The notes beneath the pieces were generated by a model, which saw only the letters and a list, made by a program, of their open reading frames with translations, had not been told where the DNA came from and made no database searches. Positions 9,479 to 16,667 of a stretch of 64,000 bases of DNA are shown piece by piece. This DNA is from CAIWTU01 sp963815135 (GTDB lineage: Bacteria > Desulfobacterota > Desulfuromonadia > Geobacterales > Geobacteraceae): NCBI GenBank assembly GCA_963815135.1, contig CAWFFO010000011.1, positions 744,001 through 808,000 on the forward strand. Direction: 5' to 3'. Made by a program: the position numbers and the translations under genes. The number at the start of each line of letters is the position of its first letter. Within the stretch, counting starts at the first letter, position 1.

Positions 9479-9624
9479 AAAAAGAGCCTCCAGATTTGAA
9501 ATATCACTCAAGTAATAATTGCCGTCAGGCATTCATCTTGCTTTTTATTGTATCCAACGATTGTCCATAGGAACAGAATAAAAAGAAAAACAGTATTCCG
9601 TTTTTACCTGTCCGACAGCTGTAC

Positions 9625-9653
9625 GAAAAAGGGGGAACCTGATATTCCCCCTC
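9625..9653 (-). terminator. Rho-independent terminator, minus strand
   Basis: Read on the minus strand, an eight-base-pair stem (AGGGGGAA / TTCCCCCT, loop of seven) is followed directly by a T run. It lies about 80 bases beyond the end of the structured RNA and upstream of pepF, so it probably insulates pepF from transcripts of the RNA gene or of the RiPP operon. Confidence 0.7.
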
Positions 9654-9732
9654 GCTGGTGTGCTGAAATGAAATTGCTTTATTTGCCACGCTGCCCGAGT
9701 GTACAAAAGTAACGGCCGGCAATATTAGACCC

Positions 9733-9919
9733 AAAAACGGCAGTTGGAGGTGTCCGCAGTAAGCAACTCGGGCCTGTTTCGTTGCAGCTCTTGGCGAAAT
9801 GGAGTGTGAACAGCCGCTATTGTCTGAACCCGAAGGGTGAGTTTAGCGGCTGTAGCGAAATGAGCCTAGAGCAGCAGATACAGGCCTCCGGAGCGAACGG
9901 AGGATGCCTGCAACTGCCG
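9733..9919 (-). ncRNA. Structured small RNA, about 187 nt, 6S-like rod shape
   Basis: Nested complementary segments make one long rod. The outer stem is 9739-9755 with 9902-9918 (17 pairs, one mismatch, two G-U). An apical stem pairs 9771-9777 with 9880-9886. A terminal hairpin pairs 9810-9819 with 9844-9853 (ten perfect pairs), enclosing ACCC-GAA-GGGT. A side hairpin at 9887-9901 (TCCG/CGGA) would sit in the open bubble. On the minus strand a TTGACA-N17-TAACAT promoter places +1 at the first base of the outer stem, and the outer stem is followed by five U, so this strand is chosen. Length and the stem-bubble-stem layout resemble 6S RNA (regulator of sigma70 RNA polymerase); identity is unproven. 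No open frame lies within. Confidence 0.6.
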
Positions 9920-9924
9920 AATTT

Positions 9925-9953
9925 ATGTTAATTCCTTTGACACATCTTGTCAA
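9925..9953 (-). promoter_or_regulatory. Sigma70-type promoter of the structured RNA
   Basis: On the minus strand TTGACA (9953-9948), a 17-base spacer and TAACAT (9930-9925) are followed six bases later by the first base of the outer RNA stem. The -35 box is perfect and the -10 box matches four of six. Confidence 0.7.
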
Positions 9954-9998
9954 GCCGCCGAACCAGGCGCGATGTATCTCGACCAGAAGTGTCAAAAT

Positions 9999-10385
9999 TC
10001 ACATCTGGTCGTAGGTGATCATGCAAAACATTGCTCCCTGGGGGTCTTTGACGAGGGTGAAGCGTCCCACTTTGCTGATATCCATCGGTGGTACTATTAC
10101 AGTTGCGCCCAGTTCGGCGGCTTTTTTCGCGGCGGCGTCAACATCCTTAACCGTGATGTATACTCCCCAGTGCGGCGGCACTCCGGCTGCCTGCGGGGGC
10201 ATGGCCATTATGCCGCCTACAGGCTCTCCCTCTGCCTTCACTACGGTGTAGTCCATTTCCTCTGATGGAAAAACTTCCGTTGTCCATCCCAATAGTTCGC
10301 TATAGAATTTCTTTGCCCCCGCCACGTCTGTGGTCTGCAGTTCCGACCAGCTGAATGCACCATGCTGTTTGAATACGTCTGCCAT
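9999..10385 (-). CDS. VOC family (glyoxalase/bleomycin resistance-like) protein
   Basis: A 128-residue soluble protein with two beta-alpha-beta-beta-beta halves typical of the vicinal-oxygen-chelate fold (HGAFSWSELQTTDVAGAKKFYSELLGW at the start; DVDAAAKKAAELGATVIVPP and FTLVKDPQGAMFCMI at the end). Such proteins bind a metal or small ligand; the reaction is unknown. The ATG at 10385 has AGGGAGG upstream. It is the last gene on this strand after the radical SAM operon, 60 bases after the methyltransferase gene, so it may be co-transcribed with it. Confidence 0.8.
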   Translation of the reverse strand: MADVFKQHGAFSWSELQTTDVAGAKKFYSELLGWTTEVFPSEEMDYTVVKAEGEPVGGIMAMPPQAAGVPPHWGVYITVKDVDAAAKKAAELGATVIVPPMDISKVGRFTLVKDPQGAMFCMITYDQM

Positions 10386-10445
10386 GATTTTCCTCCCTGT
10401 TTGCAATTGTTGGTTGCCATCCGTAAAGAACCTGCCTGTCCCGGG

Positions 10446-11189
10446 TCAGGCTGTCGATGCCTGCAGGTTTGTGTGAGCCCTGCATCTGAGGCAGACCGGA
10501 TTTTCCGATGTATTGTCCGGTTCGGGAAAATCGAGTCTGCCGGAAAAATCCGCACCGGAAAAATCCGCTTCCAAAACCATGCACAAAATCTCTTCCCTGG
10601 TGAAGCCCCACAGGTCGAAGCCGGCGGTTACCCCGAAATTTTCAAAAATACCGATCATCGTGATTTTCCCGCTTGACCGGTCCAGTTTCCTTTTCCAGAT
10701 TATACCCGGGTCTTTTTCGCGAACTTCTTCCGGAAAAGGATTTCCGGCGGCAATAAAGTCGAAAAGGAAAATTCCGCCATTCCCAAGTCTGGACCTGATT
10801 TTCCCGAGGACATCGGGCAGCGATTTCTTCGCTATATGCGAAATGACATTCCCGATGCAGATGATCAGGTCGAACTTCCCCAGAATGTCAAGGTCATCCT
10901 TTTCAAGATCGGCAACGAAGAATTCCGCTCTCAGGCCGGGTTTTTCGCATCGTTTACGTGCAAGTTCTATTGCCGTGATTTCCCGGTCGATTCCTGTCAG
11001 GGCATGCCCCTTTTTCGCCAGTTCGAGGGCATGCAACCCGCCGCTGCAGCCGATATCGAGAATACGGCTGCCTTTGCGCCGGTACCAGGAAAGGATCATT
11101 TCAGTCTCACGGATATTCTCGCCGTGAGAATAATGGGCCTCTTCATATATTTCCAGTCCCGAGTCCCTGTACAGTTCGATATCTGCCAT
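10446..11189 (-). CDS. Class I SAM-dependent methyltransferase
   Basis: A 247-residue methyltransferase. Motif I is ILDIGCSGGLHALELAKKG at about 43-61, followed by the acidic ribose-binding end of strand 2 (LTGIDRE) and the FDLIICIGNVISHI segment. The substrate is not evident. It starts 22 bases downstream of the radical SAM gene stop on the same strand, so it is probably in the same transcript and could modify the matured peptide or a related metabolite; that is inference from position only. Confidence 0.82.
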   Translation of the reverse strand: MADIELYRDSGLEIYEEAHYSHGENIRETEMILSWYRRKGSRILDIGCSGGLHALELAKKGHALTGIDREITAIELARKRCEKPGLRAEFFVADLEKDDLDILGKFDLIICIGNVISHIAKKSLPDVLGKIRSRLGNGGIFLFDFIAAGNPFPEEVREKDPGIIWKRKLDRSSGKITMIGIFENFGVTAGFDLWGFTREEILCMVLEADFSGADFSGRLDFPEPDNTSENPVCLRCRAHTNLQASTA

Positions 11190-11211
11190 GTGCGAATTCC
11201 GCCGTTGTTAT

Positions 11212-12384
11212 TCAACTCCCAACCGGATCTATTCCGTAACAGGCGCACATCGCCCTGTCCGGCGCCAGGGGATGTCCGGCCCGGAAGCGGCAGCCACCCG
11301 CACACTCCCCGATCACGGGGCAGTCTCCGCATTCCAGTGATGAAAGGGGAATATGTTCCAGGTTGAGCCAGCATTTCATGAGTCCGTTCCGGGCGTCACC
11401 CAGCGGCTTGTCTTCATAGAAGCCGCATTTTACTGCCTGGCAGGACGGTGTTACGGTCATCAGGTGCCTGCCGCAGGCGAATCCGTCTGAAGAACCGTGG
11501 TATCCGCCGCCGTATGCAAATTCCATCAGGGGGGCGGCTTCTTCGTGGGAGACGGCCAGGTCCGGGTTATTTTCAAGCGATCCGGCCATGCAGAGGATAT
11601 CCACCCCCCATTGCAGTGCCCCGATCTCTTCGGTAAATTGGCGCAGATGTTCGAATTCTTCAATATTGCCTCGGTGGATCATGGTAGCGACAGATATGGG
11701 GATGCCGGCTGACATTACGGCAATAATTCCGCGCATGGTCCTGTCGAACGAGCCGGGCCCGCGCAGCATATCGTGTCCCCGTTGCCAGCCGTCCAGGCTG
11801 AACTGAATCTCTTCCACCCGGAGCCAGGATGCATTTTCCCTGGTGATGAGGGTCCCGTTGGTGAGCAGGATCCGGCGTATTTTCAGGCGTGCGGTCTCTA
11901 TTATGAATTCACGCAGATGTGGGTAAAGAAGCGGCTCCCCGCCGGAAATCATGAGTCTCAGCCCGCCCATCTCCCCGAACTGCCCGGCAATCGCCAGAGC
12001 ATCCGCCAACGGCATCTCCCGGGGGCGGGGAGGCCCCAGATAACAGTGTCTGCAGGTGAGGTTGCATTTGTGCGAAAGCTGGAGTTCCAGGTATCTCAGT
12101 GAAGGTCGGGGCGCTTTCCCTGTCAAAACCGGCACAGGATGAGGTTGGGGAAAGGTTTCAAGAAGCCCTTCTTCGAGGCAGAAATTGACAAATGCATCGT
12201 CAGGGGCGAGTTCCTTCCAGGTTCTTGAGCCGTCGCAGCGTTGGAGAAAGAGCATTCCGGCCGCATCGAGCTCATATAGTTCGTCTCGTACTACATGGTA
12301 AAGATATGGATGTTCCAGATTCTTCAGCGCCGCTTCCGGATGAAGCCTCAAATATGTGTCCTTCCGGCCGGCATTACTGGTCAT
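11212..12384 (-). CDS. Radical SAM/SPASM peptide maturase (geopeptide-type)
   Basis: A 390-residue enzyme in three parts. Residues 1-90 resemble a PqqD/RRE-like peptide-binding domain (YLYHVVRDELYELDAAGM, WKELAPDDAFVNFCLEEGLL). The radical SAM core has CNLTCRHC (Cys107, Cys111, Cys114) and the SAM-binding ISGGEPLLYP. A Cys-rich C-terminal SPASM-like domain (CGRH..CQAVKC...CWLN...CGDCPVIGECAGGC) should bind auxiliary Fe-S clusters. This layout is that of RiPP maturases that make cross-links or thioethers. The ATG at 12384 overlaps the upstream stop (ATGA) and has GGAGAAG before it. A 20-residue Cys-ended peptide two genes upstream is the likely substrate. The exact modification is unknown. Confidence 0.88.
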   Translation of the reverse strand: MTSNAGRKDTYLRLHPEAALKNLEHPYLYHVVRDELYELDAAGMLFLQRCDGSRTWKELAPDDAFVNFCLEEGLLETFPQPHPVPVLTGKAPRPSLRYLELQLSHKCNLTCRHCYLGPPRPREMPLADALAIAGQFGEMGGLRLMISGGEPLLYPHLREFIIETARLKIRRILLTNGTLITRENASWLRVEEIQFSLDGWQRGHDMLRGPGSFDRTMRGIIAVMSAGIPISVATMIHRGNIEEFEHLRQFTEEIGALQWGVDILCMAGSLENNPDLAVSHEEAAPLMEFAYGGGYHGSSDGFACGRHLMTVTPSCQAVKCGFYEDKPLGDARNGLMKCWLNLEHIPLSSLECGDCPVIGECAGGCRFRAGHPLAPDRAMCACYGIDPVGS

Positions 12385-12737
12385 TTTTTCTTCTCCGGTT
12401 CTTCCTCGGGAATAAGGTCTTTTGCCATGAGCAGATCGAGAAGTCTGTAGCCTCCGCAAGGTTCCGCATCCGGATGTTTCACCGTCGACTTGAAATCACA
12501 GCCGTCCACGAAAAAATCACAACCGGCACAGACCGTCATATCCAGTATGCTGTTCCTTCTGACGGTGGAGTGTCGTTCCTTTTGCATGAGGAATAGAATT
12601 TCAGGAGAGAGTTTATGGTCTCTAAGAAGATTTTCCAGCATCAGAGCGCCTCCGCAGGCAAGTTCTTCCTTCAGACCGGAGCGGTAAAACGAGCAAAAAG
12701 GCTCACAAATATAATTCTTGAAGTCATTCTTTGCCAT
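12381..12737 (-). CDS. Cys-rich protein of the radical SAM peptide locus, unknown function
   Basis: A 118-residue soluble protein with seven cysteines (Cys11, 15, 28, 70, 73, 80, 94), including CEPFC and CAGCDFFVDGC, and a charged tail EEEPEKKK. The spacing suggests a metal or Fe-S site; I do not recognise the family. It is placed between the peptide gene and the maturase, four bases overlapping the latter, so a role in peptide maturation (delivery, cluster or chaperone) is inferred from context. GGAG lies nine to ten bases before the ATG. Confidence 0.7.
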   Translation of the reverse strand: MAKNDFKNYICEPFCSFYRSGLKEELACGGALMLENLLRDHKLSPEILFLMQKERHSTVRRNSILDMTVCAGCDFFVDGCDFKSTVKHPDAEPCGGYRLLDLLMAKDLIPEEEPEKKK

Positions 12738-12750
12738 GTTTGATTACTCC

Positions 12751-12786
12751 AAAAAAACAGGGCCGAACTTTTACGGCTCGGCCCTG
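12751..12786 (-). terminator. Attenuator/terminator between peptide gene and maturation genes
   Basis: On the minus strand a perfect nine-base-pair stem (CAGGGCCGA / TCGGCCCTG) with an 11-base loop is followed by seven T. It starts 20 bases after the stop of the 20-residue peptide and ends 14 bases before the next start codon. Partial read-through would give much more peptide mRNA than enzyme mRNA, as is common in RiPP operons. Confidence 0.85.
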
Positions 12787-12806
12787 CCAAACGGGATGTA
12801 TGCGAA

Positions 12807-12869
12807 TCAGCATGTTTTAGAACATTTGCAGAGACCTCTGGAAGCTTTTTTAACCTTACGAATTTTCAT
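12807..12869 (-). CDS. Putative RiPP precursor peptide (geopeptide-like), 20 residues
   Basis: A very short gene encoding MKIRKVKKASRGLCKCSKTC. The N-terminal half is basic (leader-like, KIRKVKK) and the C-terminal half carries Cys14, Cys16 and Cys20, the last being the terminal residue. AGGAGA precedes the ATG at 12869, and a near-consensus promoter (12912-12939) lies 43 bases upstream. It is followed by a strong hairpin with a T run and then by a Cys-rich protein and a radical SAM/SPASM maturase. I recall from in-silico surveys that Geobacter carries short geopeptides paired with such maturases; membership here is inferred from size, cysteines and context, not from a search. Confidence 0.8.
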   Translation of the reverse strand: MKIRKVKKASRGLCKCSKTC

Positions 12870-12911
12870 CTGTTTCTCCTTTCTGCGCACAGGGTGAGTT
12901 TCGTAAGAAAA

Positions 12912-12939
12912 ATTTTACAACCGATACACCGATTGTCAA
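12912..12939 (-). promoter_or_regulatory. Promoter of the peptide/maturase operon
   Basis: On the minus strand TTGACA (12939-12934), a 16-base spacer and TAAAAT (12917-12912), five of six for the -10 box, give an expected start near 12905 and a 5' leader of about 36 bases before the peptide ATG at 12869. Confidence 0.75.
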
Positions 12940-12989
12940 TCGAACCTGCCCTTGTCTTTATTGGAAGGAGACTTTCAGCCACTGTAAAT

Positions 12990-13021
12990 AAAAACGGGGA
13001 GATGGCTGTACCATCCCCCCG
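12990..13021 (-). terminator. Rho-independent terminator after the NikMN-type gene
   Basis: On the minus strand CGGGGGGATGG (13021-13011) pairs with CCATCTCCCCG (13005-12995) through one G-U, with a five-base loop, followed by TTTTTATTT. It ends the transporter transcript before the peptide operon promoter. Confidence 0.8.
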
Positions 13022-13055
13022 TCCGCGTGATTACGGTTTTTGCCGGCAAGCCGGG

Positions 13056-14081
13056 TCAGCCTTTTTCGCATCTCCTCCTGAGGAAAAAGCCGATGGAGAA
13101 TACCAGGGCCAGGGTCATGATACCGCCCGCTATCCCGGCCACTGAGGTTTCCGCACGAATCGAACTGCGAGAAGCAGCACCGTTTAAGGTTGCCGGAGAA
13201 TTCCCATGCTTGAAGGAATAATCCGGCAAAAAGGCTATTTTATCCTGTAATGAGGATATTAGAGTATGCACCCGACCTGAACTTGCAATTGCTTTCTCTC
13301 CGGTTACCTTGGTGACGGACCATTCAAGGCCGTCTGGGTTCCTGGAGGCAAACCAGGAGAGTGCTCCCCCAGTTACAAGTGCAGCTGCAAGAAGCGCCAG
13401 TGCGAAGTTCCGCACGGGGTGTCGGACGGCACAGTTCTGTTCGGCGCATTCGAGGATATCGGACCGCGTTCTGGCTATGAAGGCGATTACCGCAGCGGTG
13501 ACAAAGCCCTCGACAATCCCTATGGCAAGGTGAATCGGCTGCATCAAGAGGACGAACTTGAGGAACGGCAGTTCGGAAATCCCGGAAAATCTGGTTTCCA
13601 GAACTACGCCAAGTGAGCCCAGTTGCATTCCGAGAACTGCAGCGAGTATGGTAACCAGGGTCGTGCGCAGGCGTCCGCTTTTTCCGTTGACAAGTTTCTT
13701 GTAAATGAGCGGGTAGGCAATAAAGGCGGGAAAGAAGCCCATATTGAATATGTTGCACCCCAGAGCCAATAGACCTCCATCAGCAAAAAAGAGGGCCTGG
13801 ATGAATAAAACAGAGGCAATGGTGAGAAAGGCCGCATAGGGACCGAGCAGAATCGCCAGCAGCAATGCGCCGCCAAGGTGTCCGCTCGACCCGGTTCCGG
13901 GGATGGTGAAATTCACCATCTGGGCGGCAAAGACGAATGCCCCCAATACCCCCATGAGCGGGATTTTTCTCTCATCCGCTTCATTTCGGATTTTACGCGA
14001 ACAATATGCTATGGCCCCGCCCGAAATTGCCCACATGGTACCACCGACTTCCGGGGAGAGAAGCGCGTCTGCCATATGCAT
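13056..14081 (-). CDS. ECF-type nickel/cobalt transport protein, NikM-NikN (CbiM-CbiN) fusion
   Basis: A 341-residue inner-membrane protein. Residues 1-220 form the CbiM/NikM core: the N-terminal MHMADALLSP with His2, and SSGHLGGALLLAILLGP with His68, both metal ligands in the family, plus DGGLLALGCNIFNMG. After a linker with a membrane segment, the C-terminal part carries PDGLEWSV (PDGLE domain, the NikN/CbiN-like part) and a final membrane helix. The ATG at 14081 is chosen because it places His2 correctly and has GGAGG eight bases upstream; the frame itself runs back to 14303. No CbiQ/CbiO partners lie next to it. A NikR-like site upstream argues for nickel. Confidence 0.88.
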   Translation of the reverse strand: MHMADALLSPEVGGTMWAISGGAIAYCSRKIRNEADERKIPLMGVLGAFVFAAQMVNFTIPGTGSSGHLGGALLLAILLGPYAAFLTIASVLFIQALFFADGGLLALGCNIFNMGFFPAFIAYPLIYKKLVNGKSGRLRTTLVTILAAVLGMQLGSLGVVLETRFSGISELPFLKFVLLMQPIHLAIGIVEGFVTAAVIAFIARTRSDILECAEQNCAVRHPVRNFALALLAAALVTGGALSWFASRNPDGLEWSVTKVTGEKAIASSGRVHTLISSLQDKIAFLPDYSFKHGNSPATLNGAASRSSIRAETSVAGIAGGIMTLALVFSIGFFLRRRCEKG

Positions 14082-14127
14082 GATAATGACCTCCGTATTT
14101 GCAACAGATATTGCGACAGGAAATATT

Positions 14128-14154
14128 GTGTTACTGAAGTAAAATTCGTAATAC
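14128..14154. promoter_or_regulatory. NikR-like operator
   Basis: GTGTTAC (14128-14134), 13 bases, then GTAATAC (14148-14154). This fits the nickel repressor NikR pattern reported for deltaproteobacteria (GTGTTAC-N13/14-GTAACAC, from memory) with one mismatch in the palindrome. It lies 47 bases upstream of the transporter start. A second inverted pair, ATACGTTA (14151-14158) and TAACGTAT (14175-14182), 16 bases apart, overlaps it and may be a further half of the operator region. Confidence 0.7.
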
Positions 14155-14350
14155 GTTATACATATAAGAAATAGTAACGTATGTAAAGAAGAAATCAACA
14201 TGGTTATAGAAATACCCATGGGGGCCATGAAGGTTGAAGGGCTCCTGGCCTGTTCATGACCTGGTCCGATAAATGTATACAGAAACATTAAAATTTCATT
14301 CATTCTTCGATATATATGTTTTCTAACAGTATTATTAAAAACTGTGCAAC

Positions 14351-14364
14351 TGAATGATCATTCA
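14351..14364. promoter_or_regulatory. Perfect 14-bp palindrome next to a -35 box
   Basis: TGAATGATCATTCA is a perfect palindrome ending three bases before a TTGACA box. Its size and place are those of an operator for a dimeric (for example TetR-type) repressor acting on the locus that begins at 14443. No candidate regulator gene is adjacent. Confidence 0.6.
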
Positions 14365-14367
14365 TCG

Positions 14368-14397
14368 TTGACAATGCCATGGTGAAGGTGTTATGTA
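14368..14397 (+). promoter_or_regulatory. Sigma70-type promoter of the export-like locus
   Basis: TTGACA (14368-14373), 18 bases, TATGTA (14392-14397; four of six). Expected start is near 14404, giving a leader of about 39 bases before the GTG at 14443. Confidence 0.6.
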
Positions 14398-14442
14398 ATC
14401 ACGTAAAAACCGGTAGAAACCGGGTATCGGAAAGGTCAAAAA

Positions 14443-16587
14443 GTGAGGTTTTTTCATTTGTTCAATATCCGATGGTTGCAGATCGCATTTGCCGTCCTGA
14501 TTCTGGCTCACTTTTCAATTCCGGCCTATTCTGCCGATGCGGACGGGTCTTCCATTTTCATTAGCGGTTTCACTGCATATCAGAATCAGGATTACAAGAC
14601 CGCCGCTGAAAAAATGTCGCAATTTCTGGATAAATACCCTGATACAACATTGCGTGATGTCGCCACATTCTGGTTGGCACGGGCTTATTTCAAGCTTGGA
14701 AACAGGCAGGAGGCCGCCCGTTACATGGCGCGTTTTCTCCATGAAAATCCAAACAGTCCTTTAAAAAATGCGGTTGAGGATGAGTTGCTGGCGCTTGCCA
14801 AAAGCTATGAAAAAGGAGAGCCCCTTCCACCTGCTGTGATGAGTGCGCCGAAACCGGTCATTGTAGCGGAAAAACCGTCGGAACAAAAACCAGCGACCGG
14901 GGAGCAGGCTGCCGTTTCACGCAAGGAGGAAAAAACCTCCGGTCAGGAAACGGCCGCGCACAATTTAATGAGAGAGAAGGCGGTGGCCGGATACAGGTCG
15001 GTGGTTGAGAAGTTTCCCGGCACCAAGGCTGCTTCCGTTGCTGCGCAGCGCCTGAAAGACCTCGGCGAGAAAATCCCGGTAGTGAGTATGGGGCCGGTGA
15101 CAGTAGCGGCGGCCACATCACAGGGTAAAAATGCCCAGGTCGTTCAACTCGAAGTGGAGCAGTCGGCTGCAGCTGAATTTGATATTCTCCCATATGGTGT
15201 CAAGCATGAAGTGGGTAAGATGGTTTCCATTCCATTCGATGTGGTAAACCGCGGAAACGGAACTGACAGGTTCCTCCTTGAAACGGCTTTTCCGCCGGAT
15301 TTCAAGGCACGTTTTGTGACGGCAGACAGCCGTAAAGCGGTGATTGGAGAGACCCCGTCGCTCACCCCGGGGGAAAGCTTCAATGGCATTGTCGAATTTA
15401 CCATTCCAAATTCTACGGTCGACGGTCAGAAAAGTACCTATCCGGTCAAGCTCATCTCAAAATTCGACTCCACTGTCTCGCTGTCGAGAGAGATTTCCGT
15501 AGTTACACAGGCGCCACTTTTGAGAATGGTCCTGAATCCCGACAAGTCGACTGTCACGCCTGGAGAAACGGTTACATACAGGATCGACCTGCTTAACATC
15601 GGCAGTTCCATTGCCGGAAATGTTTCTTTCTCCCTGGCATATCCGCCACAGTATGAACCTGTGGAGCCTCTGCCTGCCGGATTCAGGAAGCAGTCAAAAT
15701 CAATGCTGGTCACCGATTCATTGGGGGTCGGCTCGGGTGAAAACAAGGTGTTCAACGTGCAGTTCCGGTTGAAAGAAGATGCGCTTGCGGGACAGGAACT
15801 TTTCTGCAGGGCTGAATTGAATAACATGGAGCTGCAGACAAGGGACACCTTCCTCTCTCCGGCGGCCGTTGTGGGCCGGGTCAGCGGTGTTTCCGCGCGA
15901 ACCGCGAATCCGGAGCGCATCGTCATTCCCGGACAGCGGATAATTATCCCGATAACTGTCACCAACACTGGAAATATGCGGGAAAAAGTCGTGCTGAAGC
16001 CTTCCATACCCTCCGGATTCAAATACCGATTTTTCCGTGATTCCGGCAATGGAGAAACACGGCAGTCTGAAGAATCCCTGGATGGTTCAGTCGGTCCGTT
16101 GTCCCCGAGGGAAGAGGCTTTACTTAAACTGGAGATTACGACTCCGGCATCTGCCACGGATAACTCGGACGCGACACTGTCTGTTGTATTCGAGCCCGAG
16201 GCAGACAGGGAAAAATCGTCCAGTCTCAATTTCAGATTGCTCTTTTCCAGACCCGTGGTTGAGCTGGAAACCCGCGGTAAAGGCGGTAAATTGAAACCCG
16301 GCGAGATTTCCCATCTTGAAATAAGCATTGTGAACCGCGGTTCCAACATGGCCAAAGATGTGGAACTTGAGAGTCTCCTGCCGAAACGGATCGAGGTCGT
16401 TGCATCTGATCCTGCATCGACAACCGGGGCAAAAGGGGAACTTTTGTGGCGGTTTGCCGATCTGGGTCCAGGCGAAAGACGTACCATTACACTTGCCTAC
16501 AAGATCAGACAGAACGTAGCGGCGGGTACGAGCCTCAGTATCGAGAACCTTGTCAGATACAGTGATCAGAACGGGAACAAGTACTGA
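14443..16587 (+). CDS. Exported TPR protein with repeated CARDB/DUF11-like beta domains
   Basis: A 714-residue protein with an N-terminal signal peptide (hydrophobic FAVLILAHFSIPAYS, predicted cleavage near residue 30). Residues about 38-125 form YbgF-like tetratricopeptide helices (AYQNQDYKTAAEKMSQFLDKYP). A Lys/Glu-rich linker follows, then a second TPR-like helix pair. The rest holds four similar beta-sandwich repeats, each with a PG(E/Q)-type start and an NxGxx turn (VVNRGNGTDRF, LLNIGSSIAGN, VTNTGNMREKV, IVNRGSNMAKD). Such repeats are usual in periplasmic or surface proteins. The GTG start has GGAAAGG seven bases upstream. First gene of the run that ends with the GspE-like ATPase. Confidence 0.75.
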   Translation: MRFFHLFNIRWLQIAFAVLILAHFSIPAYSADADGSSIFISGFTAYQNQDYKTAAEKMSQFLDKYPDTTLRDVATFWLARAYFKLGNRQEAARYMARFLHENPNSPLKNAVEDELLALAKSYEKGEPLPPAVMSAPKPVIVAEKPSEQKPATGEQAAVSRKEEKTSGQETAAHNLMREKAVAGYRSVVEKFPGTKAASVAAQRLKDLGEKIPVVSMGPVTVAAATSQGKNAQVVQLEVEQSAAAEFDILPYGVKHEVGKMVSIPFDVVNRGNGTDRFLLETAFPPDFKARFVTADSRKAVIGETPSLTPGESFNGIVEFTIPNSTVDGQKSTYPVKLISKFDSTVSLSREISVVTQAPLLRMVLNPDKSTVTPGETVTYRIDLLNIGSSIAGNVSFSLAYPPQYEPVEPLPAGFRKQSKSMLVTDSLGVGSGENKVFNVQFRLKEDALAGQELFCRAELNNMELQTRDTFLSPAAVVGRVSGVSARTANPERIVIPGQRIIIPITVTNTGNMREKVVLKPSIPSGFKYRFFRDSGNGETRQSEESLDGSVGPLSPREEALLKLEITTPASATDNSDATLSVVFEPEADREKSSSLNFRLLFSRPVVELETRGKGGKLKPGEISHLEISIVNRGSNMAKDVELESLLPKRIEVVASDPASTTGAKGELLWRFADLGPGERRTITLAYKIRQNVAAGTSLSIENLVRYSDQNGNKY

Positions 16588-16667
16588 GACTCAAATGACG
16601 TTAGGACTATTGATAAATTACTCAACTCAAGGATAAATGGAAACTGTATGGAGATTGGAGGCAAACC

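Noticed and set aside
9733..9919. 6S RNA on the plus strand
   Set aside because: The plus-strand 5' part (GGTGTCCGCAG ... GGGCCTG) recalls the start of E. coli 6S RNA, and a weak TGTACA-N17-TATTAG pair lies upstream. The minus strand has a much better promoter at the exact distance and a U run after the outer stem, so the minus strand was kept. The plus strand remains possible.
10836..11366. 176-codon plus-strand frame over the methyltransferase gene
   Set aside because: It is antisense to two strongly supported genes and has no recognisable domain.
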